From: Taudactylus pleione
Lineage: Eukaryota > Chordata > Amphibia > Anura > Myobatrachidae
NCBI GenBank assembly: GCA_031769625.1
Contig: JAUIMM010000169.1
Span: forward strand, 8,800,001-8,864,000
Direction of reading: 5' to 3'
DNA length: 64,000 nt
A model generated the notes under the pieces. It was not told the origin of the DNA. It worked only from the letters and a program-made list of their open reading frames with translations, and searched no databases. Numbering within the stretch: the stretch's first letter is position 1; each line of letters begins with the position of its first letter. The translations under genes were made by a program, and so were the position numbers. Of the stretch, positions 1-8,100 are shown piece after piece.

Positions 1-266
1 TTCATTTATATAAAAACAGATCCCCCCTCCTTTTGTTTTCCCAATATACGATTTGCCCTATACAGACATAAACCCTGCAAGTACACTGAGTCATCAGAAA
101 TAAGCTCTGAGAGCCAAGTCTTGGTAAAACACAGGACAGATGATCCGGGAATGCCAGTACTTGTTTTCTCAAGAAGCAATAAAAGCTCATCCATCTTATT
201 AACCAAGGAGCGGACATTGAACAACTGTACTGCTGGGAGAGCAGCCGGTGCCCCCTTCGCCTCCAC
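1..266 (-). pseudogene. Non-LTR retrotransposon ORF2 fragment (endonuclease N-terminus)
   Basis: The minus-strand translation from about 266 leftwards contains NVRSLVNKMDELLLLLEK followed by a CFTKTWLSE block and LYRANR. This is the start of an APE-type endonuclease as found in CR1/L2/Rex1-like LINEs, where N-R-S-L-x-N-K and the T-x-T-W-L motif are the first two conserved blocks. The reading frame ends at about position 6 and a second frame continues, so the copy is already frame-broken. The rest of the ORF would lie left of the window. The family cannot be fixed from 86 residues. It is a dead 5' fragment in intergenic DNA. Confidence 0.6.
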
Positions 267-342
267 CTTACCAGAGCACTGGCTTTTCCCGTCTCCGTCT
301 AAAGAAAACCAGCGAAAAATAGGAAAATCTGAGATAGCATAA

Positions 343-1490
343 TCTGTTTTTCCACCTTTTTCACTTTATTAATTTTATTGTATTATTTCATATAGGCAGA
401 GCTCCGTTCATCTCTACACAACTGGTCCATGTAGTGATGAAAAAAGACAATAGCTGTTGATGAAGCCATCGTAATTGGGGATGGCTGCATAAAAATATAT
501 AGCACATTCGTGAAAAAATGGTTTGGGCATCTACCTGCAGGTTTGTGCGAATGTATCAATGAGTCACTGAGTCACATGTAAAGGTTTTTTTTTTAAGTAC
601 ATTGCCTGCATTTACCACATGTACACCCATAGTCTGTTTCTTTTCCCAAGTCACAAATAAAAACTAGAGATGAGCGGTTCTGATCCACTCTGTCCTTTTT
701 GCCAAACTAGCGCAAGTTTGAGTTGATCACATTGGCTATCCAAAACAAGTGAGAGCTGGAGAGCCTATAATATGCTGTTTTTCAGATCCAAATGTAACTG
801 AGTAGAACCGATATGCTTATTTCTTCTCTATATGTAAAAAATAAAGTCCCCGGTCTAGAGGTCTGTCTGTTAGTTCAGGCTAATCTTTTGAACCACTAGA
901 CGGATTTTACTATTCTATACAGCATTGGTCAAGGAAGGTTTAGGTGTATGAACCATTCATCTGCGACAAATGGGAGCCGAGCAGTGACAATTTTAGTGAA
1001 GCAACTCACAGAAAAAATCTTGCACCAAGTTGCTGTATAGGAGCCGGCCAGGGTGCTAAAATAGCAAAAGAGCATCTGAAACTGAGGCTTGGAATGAAGC
1101 AAGTCACAAGAAAAACTGTTGTGCTGTGTGAGTGACTGAATGCTGCTGCAGGGCCGAGCTGATTAGCTCTGAGACAGTGAGAGCCAATCAGAGATAGGAA
1201 TGTGCCCTGTTGCTTAGCAGCAGCCTAGAGATGGGAGGAGTCAGGGACTGAGCTGGGTCAAGTCTGAGGCAGACAGAGATTGAGAGACAGCCTCCAACTA
1301 ACCCATGAAGATGCCCTGATGTAGACACAGTAGCCAGGAAGGAGCCAGGGGAGGCATAGCTATTAGGAATTAAAAAAAAAATAACCATTGGAACACCATC
1401 AAATGATTTCCATTCAATTTTGGCAAACATAAGACCGCCACCATCAAATAGTAAAAACACTACCATCAGAAAAAAAACATTGATGGTTAG
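343..1490. other. Intergenic DNA without recognised features
   Basis: AT-rich sequence with short ORFs only. No protein family, terminal inverted repeat or tandem array was recognised. Poly-A and poly-T runs are scattered through it. Confidence 0.5.
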
Positions 1491-1496
1491 TAACCA

Positions 1497-1796
1497 TCAA
1501 ATTCCCATGTCCATCCCTTCGCTGAACCTGCAGGCAGACTCCGGCCACCACTCCTCCTCCATGAAGTGCTCCATCTCCAGAGTGATGTTCCCGCTCAGCC
1601 ACACTGTCCTCTGTGAACTGGAGGCACCTCCCATGGAAATTAGTTCACAGATGAGCACCACGGCAAGGAAGCTCAACAGGAAGCCCAGGAAATACAGGGT
1701 ACATTGTGCAAAGAAGACATTGCTCATCCACATGATCGGCAACTCAGGAATATTGCACATGGAGGCTGAAGAAATATGCACAGGGGCCCCAGCCAC
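1497..1796 (-). CDS. Unrecognised 99-residue ORF with one hydrophobic segment
   Basis: This minus-strand ORF encodes a protein with a strongly hydrophobic stretch (about residues 26-52, ending in AVVLICELI), then a Ser-rich turn, one N-glycosylation sequon (NIT) and an acidic, Trp-containing tail (EEEWWPES). Composition looks more protein-like than the random ORFs nearby. The MITE beginning at 1806 sits just upstream and may have cut off the 5' part. The family is not recognised. It could be an exon or retrocopy fragment of a small membrane protein, or chance. No convincing splice sites were established. Confidence 0.25.
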   Translation of the reverse strand: MAGAPVHISSASMCNIPELPIMWMSNVFFAQCTLYFLGFLLSFLAVVLICELISMGGASSSQRTVWLSGNITLEMEHFMEEEWWPESACRFSEGMDMGI

Positions 1797-1805
1797 GGGG
1801 ACATA

Positions 1806-2390
1806 GGCCCTGATTCAGAGCCGCTCGTTCGTTCTGACCGATTTTCGCACATCTGCGCATGCGTACGGATTTTAATACGCATGCGCGAACCAGTCAGTGC
1901 GGCCGAAAATCGTTTGTTCGCTATATAGCGAATGCCTGCTATTTTGAGTGACAGAAGGAGGCGTATGTGGGTGGTAACAGGGGAAGGTGCTTGAAAACGG
2001 GGGGGTGGAATTCGAACGCTGGCGTGCTTAAAGGTCAAAACGGGCGTTTTAAGGGAGTGCATAATTAATACAGCAGCGTCATTGACCACGTCACTTGTTT
2101 TTTTTTTACTCAGAACTGCTCGCAAAATAGCGGTTGAAAAAACCAGCCACAAGAATAGCGAGCAGTTCATACGCTGTTCGATGTACTCGATTAATCTAAT
2201 AATTAGCAGACATGACGTATGGTGCGAGCGGCAAGGGGGCGTATTTTTCAAAATTACAACCGCAAGTTTTGCTCGCTCGTTCAGACTTAGAGGCGTGAAC
2301 AGACCGCAATTAGCGAACGGTTCATTTGAATAGCCACCCCTTGTTTTAGAATGAACGACCGCAAATAGCGAGCGGCTCTGAATGAGGGCC
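1806..2390. mobile_element. MITE, PIF/Harbinger-like ends, 3-bp duplication ATA
   Basis: The left end GGCCCTGATTCAGAGCCGCT is the imperfect inverted copy of the right end (AGCGGCTCTGAATGAGGGCC). ATA flanks both sides (1803-1805 and 2391-2393). The interior carries a second inverted pair of the CGCTATTTGCGGT type but no coding sequence. The termini match those of the hairpin-chain MITEs at 3259, 29334, 46672 and 49659, while the interior does not. Confidence 0.8.
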
Positions 2391-2476
2391 ATAGTGCTGA
2401 TAATGCTTATGGTAGCTGCAATAAAAAACATCCCAGTGCCCCAGCCAGCTACAGGGAAGCAGCAGTGGGAATTGTG

Positions 2477-2790
2477 GTGACACTGGGGAGATGGAGGGGG
2501 CAGAAGTGAGAAGCAGAGGGCTGTGGTGAGATACAGTGGCCTGTGGAGTGATGCAGGGGGCTGTGGTAAGAAGCAGGGGCTTGTGGTGAGATGCAAGGGG
2601 CTGTGGTGAATTATAGGATGCTGTGGTGAAATGCAGGGGGAAGTAGTGAGAAGCAGGATGCTGTTAGGAGATGCAGGGGGCAGGAGTAAGAAGCAGGAGG
2701 CTGTTGTAATATGCAGGGGATTGTGGTGACATGGCGTAGGTTGTAACAAGATGCAGGGGCAGTGGCGAGATGAAATTGCTATTGTGCAAA
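2477..2790. repeat. Minisatellite, ~20-bp unit
   Basis: Diverged tandem units of the type GGCTGTGGTGAGATGCAGGG run for about 300 bp, with unit-length drift and A/G substitutions. The minus-strand open frame through it (His/Pro/Ser-rich) is a by-product of the repeat and is not a gene. Confidence 0.8.
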
Positions 2791-3258
2791 GCCGGGGCAG
2801 GTCGCAAGACTCTACTAAAAACAACTCACACGTACAGTAGTATCACGCTTGAGCCATTATCTGTCTCCCCTAGTTATAGTAAGCGCAACTGCTTTATTAT
2901 TCATTCATTAAAACTGTATCTTCTCCTTCCTTAGTAGATCTTTCTAGTTTCCCATAACCTCTATATAACTTAAAAAGGTTGTTTTTATAGCTTTTCACTT
3001 TACCTCTGTCCATATGTCTACTTATGTATCTGAATACTCCCCCCCCCACCAGTTTAATCTTTTTCCTTTTATACATCTACATTTGTTTATTCACATTAAG
3101 TTTCTCTCTCTCACTGCTCTGTATCAATGGATTAATATTTTTCTTTATATCAATAATCAGAATAATCAATTGTTCGTTTTGAAAGGAAAACTTAAAATTG
3201 TATATCATATCTTTAAGCAGAATTGAAACATGCTGAATAAGATAATACAGTACTCTTT

Positions 3259-3793
3259 GGCCCTCATTCAGAGCCGTACGCTCTGAGCAGAGCGCACGCT
3301 CTGAATGAGGGCCGCCCTCCATAATTATGGAGCGTCCCCCTGGACGCTCGTATAGCTGTGGGTCACCACCCACAGCCTATACGAGCGTGCAGTTTGATGG
3401 CCGCGATGGTCTTGACCATCGCGACCATCGCCACTGCGAGCCGGAGCCTGCGGTTGAGTTTTTCAACCGCAAGGCCCGGAGTGATTTTGGCTCTATCAGA
3501 GCCAAAATCACTCCCACTGATATCAGTAGTGATGTCAGTGGGCCGGCTTCTGACGGTAGGCGTTCCTTTGGGAACGCCCCCGTCAGGGAGGCACGCCCCT
3601 GGCACGCCCACCAAAGGGGGCGTGCTGTCAATCAACATCGACAGCACGCCCCCTTTGATCAGACACAACGAGCGAAGGAAAGTCCTTTGCTCGTCGCGTC
3701 TGTCGCATGCGCACGACGGAGCTCCCGCCGTCGTGCGTATGCGCAGTACACAACATCAACCCAGCCGCTTGCGAGTGGGTCTGAATCAGGCCC
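3259..3793 (+). mobile_element. Hairpin-chain MITE, copy 1 (type A), duplication TTT
   Basis: This 535-bp element starts GGCCCTCATTCAGAGC and ends GGGTCTGAATCAGGCCC, flanked by TTT at 3256-3258 and 3794-3796. Its interior is a run of consecutive hairpins. Clear ones are the terminal GGCCCTCATTCAGAGC pair, the GCTCGTATAGCTGTGGGT pair, CGCGATGGTC/GACCATCGCG, TGCGGTTGA/TCAACCGCA, GGAGTGATTTTGGCTC and its complement, the CTGACGG...GGCGTTC pair, the GGGGGCGTGCTGTC pair, and the GCATGCGCACGACGG pair. No ORF of note is present. The opposite palindrome arm (about 5455-5475) retains the unoccupied target. Confidence 0.88.
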
Positions 3794-4271
3794 TTTGTGC
3801 AGAAAATTTCTACAACTATAACTTATTATAATAATAATAGTCACTCAGATGTCATAGTGTTATCAAATTTGTAGCTACACACATGTACTTCCAATCGTAG
3901 TTATTTATGCATGTCCATTTTTACAGATGTGTCCACATACATCCTGCGTCAGGATTATGATAGGCGTTGGTATTTCGACGCCTATCATAACTCCCTAGCC
4001 GGCGTTCCGATGTCGCGATTGTGACAGGCGGACTTGAACCCGCCGGTCGCATGACTACATCCTGTCGCACACAGAATATAGGCATGCCGCAGAAGCTGCT
4101 TGTGCGTCATATTCACATCGCTGTGTCAATAAGGCACATTTGAATGTAAAAAGTTGCACGAAAAAAAACATGGCGCCAGGGCCGCCATCAGGGGGGGACT
4201 GCCGGAACTCTTGTACCGGGCAGGGAGAGAGAGGGGGCCCGGCAGAGAGCGACAAGATATGCGCCGAGGCG

Positions 4272-4634
4272 GCAGCAAAGAGAAAGACCATCTCATCAGT
4301 GCTGTGACATATCAACTATGGACTGGAGCCGGCCATGAGCTGTGATTGGCTCGCGGAACGGCAGCCAATCAGGAGCAGCAGCTCCTGATCAGCCAATCAG
4401 GAGCCATCGATCCTGATTGGCTGCTGTCCCGAGAGCTGTGATTGGCTCACGGAACGGCAGCCAATCAGGAACAGCAGCTCCTGATCAGCCAATCAGAAGT
4501 GACCACTCCCGATTGGCTGATCAGCAGCTTCTGCTCCTGATTGGCAGCTGTTCCGTGAGATAATCACAGCTTGCTCCCAGCTCCAGTCCATGGTTGATAT
4601 GTCACAGTGCTGATGATCTTTCTCCCTGCCTGCC
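4272..4634. repeat. Inner palindrome with repeated CCAAT boxes
   Basis: The left half runs from about GCAGCAAAGAGAAAGACC and TGTGACATATCAACTATGG. The right half returns as CCATGGTTGATATGTCACA and GATCTTTCTCCCTGC. The central 200 bp are several copies of CAGCCAATCAGGA and its reverse complement in alternating orientation, including CAGCAGCTCCTGATCAGCC. This gives at least eight CCAAT/ATTGG motifs in about 200 bp. Whether these bind NF-Y is unknown. They may simply be repeat structure. Confidence 0.75.
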
Positions 4635-4635
4635 G

Positions 4636-5232
4636 CCACCCGGTCCATTCGTCAACGCTGCCAGCCGGGCCTCCTTCTATCAGGACAGAACAGGTAAGCA
4701 GGTATGCTGATCCTGCCCTGTGCCCCCCCCTCTCTTGTCCAGCCATCCTTCCCTGCACTGTTCCCCCCACTTCAGCCAGCCAGCCTTTCCTGCTCCCCCC
4801 CAGTTGAGCCAGCCTTCCTTCCCTGCCCCCCCAAGTCCAGCCAGCCTTCCCTACGCCCCCCCCAGCCTGCCTTCCCTGCCCCCTCAGTCCAGCTAGCCTG
4901 CCTTCCCTGCCCCCCCAGCCTTTCCTATGCCCCCACAGTCCAACCAGTCTGCCTTCCCTGCCGTGTCCCTCCCTCAGTCCAGCCAGTCTTCCCTGCACCC
5001 CCTCATAGTCCAGCCAGCCGGCCTGTCTTCCCTGTCACAGTCCAGCCAGCCTTCCCTGTGCCCCGCTATGTCCAGCCTGCCTGTCTTCTCTGCCACTCCC
5101 CTATTGCCCTTTGCCCCCCCTAGTCCAACCAATCGTCCCTGCCCTTTGCTACCCCAGTCCACCTTTCCCAGCGCAGTGACTCCCCTTGTCCAGTCTTCCC
5201 TGCCCTGTACCACCCCCCACCACCATGCCTAG
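4636..5232 (+). repeat. Pyrimidine-rich minisatellite
   Basis: Diverged tandem units of the form CCAGCCAGCCTTCCCTGCCC, about 20-30 bp each, on the plus strand. It forms long open frames of Pro/Ser/Leu residues on plus and Gly/Arg-rich ones on minus. These are compositional artefacts. It sits in the loop of the large palindrome. Confidence 0.8.
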
Positions 5233-5492
5233 CCATCCCTGGCAGCCCTGCTTGGCGCTATCGAGTCACACGGAGCTCCCGCATTATGTGCAGCGCAACT
5301 TGTAGCGCACGGAGGATAGATGTATGTGGACATATCTGTAAAAGGGACATGCACAAATAGCTACGATTGGAAGTACATGTGTGTAGCTACAGATTTGATA
5401 ACACTATGACATCTGAATGACTATTATTATAATAAGTTATAGTTGTACAATTTTTTTGCACAAAGGAGTACTGTATTATCTTATTTAGCATG

Positions 5493-6330
5493 AAGGTAAA
5501 AAGTTGCACAAAAAGACGCTTGGCGCTACTAAATCATGCCACCGCATGGCGCAACTAGTAGGGCTTTTTAGCGCGCAAGAAGGCTAGATGTATGAGGACA
5601 CATCTGTACACTGCTGAGAAAAAGATTTTTAGAAAAAAACTTAAGAGTTCATTATGGCGTTTTATCCCCATGAACATATGAAATTATGATCAAGTGCAGA
5701 TTTTGCCAAGAGTGTATAATATTTTCTGAGACACTACAGTATGTTGTGCAAAATCATATGGAGTATTATATATAGGATGTGGCATATTTTGTTGACATTC
5801 ATCACGTCAACATGGCCATAATGTCGACATTCACCATGACAATACTGATGAAATGTCAACATGATTAGAATGTCGACCAATCATCCCTGGTGGTCTAGTT
5901 TTGCCTCACCTGGTATGACTGGTCCGGCGGCTCCAGCAGTATCTTCCGAACCAAATCTTGTTTTTGCATTGCTCTTTGATACTACCGATGTGTTCACATA
6001 CACATATCCTCAAGTTGCACCAAATAGCCCCATTTGGTGACGTCCCACCAGAGACTTTTTCACATAGAGTAATATATGTCTTAATCGCATCACTAATGGA
6101 ACAGAAGTACAATATAAGGGTACACTGACCACTGATACTGGCATTTCAGGTACTTCTGTGTGCGACAAAAGTGCTAACCTAGTGTGCCCAGTACACTATA
6201 AGCAAATTTGTATGCAAATGAGATGAAATATTCAGGGAAAAGCAGGAACGTACGGGAATCGCTACCAGTAGCGGAGCATTTAAGTGATGCCATATGGCAC
6301 AAAAAAAATGTCAGCGCTTGCGGCTGTGCG
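5493..6330. repeat. Decayed dispersed repeat fragments
   Basis: At 5493-5610 a GTAAAAAGTTGCAC and AAGACGCTTGGCGCTAC block followed by GATGTATGAGGACACATCTG matches the 26.5-27.3 kb repeat family. At 5785-5885 several near-copies of the motif ATGTCGACATTC/GTCAACATG occur in both orientations. The remaining sequence shows no recognised gene. Confidence 0.45.
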
Positions 6331-6432
6331 CACCCGAAAGAAGCAACAATTGAATTGCTTTGTTGGGCGCTATCTAGTGGCCGCCGGTGCGCAAAACACT
6401 TGAATTCCTCCATGGAGGTGAGGAGCAGCGTT
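6330..6432. repeat. Dispersed repeat, paired with 13139-13240
   Basis: The segment with ATTGAATTGCTTTGTTGGGC, ATCTAGTGGCC and ACACTTGAATT recurs in the same orientation at 13139-13240 with scattered substitutions. The two copies flank the DIRS element at 6531-12333 at distances of about 100 and 800 bp. Confidence 0.65.
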
Positions 6433-6530
6433 AGCCTTTTACATATGCAGATATACAACATATATTTCTGTATACAGCCTAACACACACTATTAGTCTCT
6501 GCAGATACACATAACATAATACAATATGAT

Positions 6531-6711
6531 ATATGGTAAGAACTTACCTTTGTTATCTCTATTTCTACGAAGTCCATAGGGTTCCACAGGATACCTTGGG
6601 GTATAGGTGTGACGTCAGTCGCAGGGCACCAAAGAGTTAAGCTTTCAGCCTCCCAGGATGCACTAGGTCCCCCTCCTATACCCCGTCCCCGGGCCAAGGC
6701 ACCTCAGTTAG
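6531..6711 (+). repeat. DIRS-A left inverted terminal repeat
   Basis: It is complementary to 12178-12333 across TCCACAGGATACCTTGGGGT, CAAAGAGTTAAGCTTTC and GCCAAGGCACCTCAGTT. The left copy has about 25 extra outer bases (ATGGTAAGAACTTACC and following) not present on the right. This is the asymmetry the internal complementary region compensates for in DIRS replication models. Confidence 0.9.
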
Positions 6712-6841
6712 TTACCAAGCCATAGGCCGGAGGAGGAGAAGGAAGAGAGAGAACAAAGATCTGGACACATACAAGAATCACATTCTCACCAGAGGGAGAC
6801 AGAAAACCGGTGACCAGAGCAAAGCCCATCTGCAGCACAGG

Positions 6842-6975
6842 TGCGACAGGGCGGGAGTCCTGTGGAACCCTATGGACTTCGAAGAAATAGAGATAACAAG
6901 GGTAAGTTCTTACCATATCTCATATTTTCTACTTCAGGGTCCATAGGGTATCCACAGGATACCTTGGGGATGTCC
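6842..6975. repeat. DIRS-A internal complementary region
   Basis: The first half (CCTGTGGAACCCTATGGACT through GGTAAGTTCTTACCATAT) is the reverse complement of the left outer end. The second half (ATTTTCTACTTCAGGGTCC through GGATACCTTGGGG) is the reverse complement of the right outer end. The two are joined head to tail with about 5 bp between. In the DIRS model this region templates joining of the two ends into a circular DNA intermediate. Confidence 0.9.
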
Positions 6976-6989
6976 CAAAGCAGTATCCT

Positions 6990-8100
6990 TTAAGGGTGGG
7001 GACGCTCCTGTGCAGAAAGGAGAATCCGCCGCCCGAAGGAAGCATCCTGAGAGGCGAAGGTGTCAAACCTGTAATACCTCACGAAGGTATGGACAGAAGA
7101 CCACGTAGCAGCCTTGCAGATGTGAACTGCCGAGGCACCACGTCGAGCTGCCCACGAAGGACCCACAGACCTAGTGGAATGAGCCTTCAGAGAAGAAGGG
7201 ACCGGTAGGCCTTCATGAAGATAAGCTTCAGAAATAGCCATACGGATCCAGGCTGCCAAAGTTTGCTTTGAAGCAGGCCAACCCTTTTTACAGAAGCCAT
7301 AGAGGACAACAAAGCGTCCGACTTCCTAAACGAAGAAGTGCGGTCAACATAAGTCCTTAAGGCCCGCACAACATCCAAAGAGGCCTCACCCACGGAAAGA
7401 CCCGGTGAGTTAAAGGCCGGAACAACTATTTCCTCGTTAACATGAAACTGGGAAACAACTTTGGGAAGAAACTCGGGCCGAGTGCGGAGCACTGCCCTGT
7501 TCCCATGAAAAACCAAGAAAGGGGGTCTACAAGAAAGAGCCCCTAACTCAGAAACACGTCTGGCCGAAGCAACAGCCAGAAGGAAAACAGTCTTAGCTGT
7601 TAGCCATTTAATATCCACTGAGCCCAGTGGTTCAAACGGCGGTCCTTGGAGAGCCCTTAGGACCACAGCCAAATCCCAAGGCGCCACAGGTGGAACAAAG
7701 GGCGGCTGAATACGGAGAACACCTTGCATAAAGGTGCGCACATCCGGGATTATAGCAATCCTACGGTGAAACCAGACAGATAGGGCCGAAACCTGTACCT
7801 TCAAAGAAGCAAGGCGACGCCCATGATCTAGTCCCGCTTGCAGGAAGGCGAGAATCCGAGACAGACGAAACTCCCGCGGTGCATAACCTCTCGGTCGACA
7901 CCACTGGAAGAACGTATGCCACACGCGATGGTATATCCTCGCGGAAGACGGTTTCCGAGCTTGTAACATGGTACGCACCACAGAGCTGGAAAACCCCCGG
8001 GACCTCAGCATGGCCGTCTCAACAGCCACGCCGCCAAAGACAGCCGAGTCAGGTCCGGGTGAAGACAAGGACCCTGAGACAGAAGGTCCGGTCGTAGCGG
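6990..8100 (-). pseudogene. DIRS-A tyrosine recombinase (one-base frameshift)
   Basis: The open frame from 9058 to 7187 ends in YR sequence. It has an N-terminal core-binding part (SSARIYHRVWHTFFQWCR), then AVASARRVSELGAL with the first catalytic Arg. The C-terminal catalytic part (HSTRSVGPSWAARRGAS with the H-x-x-R box, and a Tyr pair in FVRYYRFDTF) lies in another frame at 6990-7259. Comparison with the sister copy at 54279-54917, open through the same region, places a single-base deletion near 7307-7312. The start overlaps the RT-RNase H gene end, so true YR probably begins near 8100, not at the first Met of the frame. Integration activity should be lost unless supplied by another copy. 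Confidence 0.88.

Larger units (their letters stand above)
3229..5492. repeat. Large nested palindrome (foldback element)
   Basis: The outer arms are 3229-3258 plus 3797-3950 on the left and about 5312-5492 on the right. The right arm read in reverse complement repeats the left arm, including the blocks AGATAATACAGTACTC, GATGTCATAGTGTTATCAAA, GTAGCTACACACATGTACTT and GATGTGTCCACATACATC. The hairpin-chain MITE 3259-3793 interrupts the left arm only. The loop contains a second palindrome at 4272-4634 and a CT-rich minisatellite. No transposase is present, so this is non-autonomous. The arms relate to the ACAGATGTGTCCACATACAT repeat family seen at 26.5-27.3 kb. Confidence 0.8.

Noticed and set aside
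1724..2824. 366-residue minus-strand open frame, His/Pro/Ser-rich
   Set aside because: It runs through a 20-bp minisatellite and a MITE. The residue pattern follows the repeat unit and no domain is visible.
3327..3831. Overlapping open frames of 160 codons, with similar ones at 29401-29778 and 49566-50209
   Set aside because: They lie in the hairpin-chain MITE, where palindromes and GC-richness produce open frames on both strands. The frames are not the same between copies.
4564..5232. Gly/Arg- and Pro/Ser-rich open frames on both strands
   Set aside because: They are by-products of the CT-rich minisatellite.
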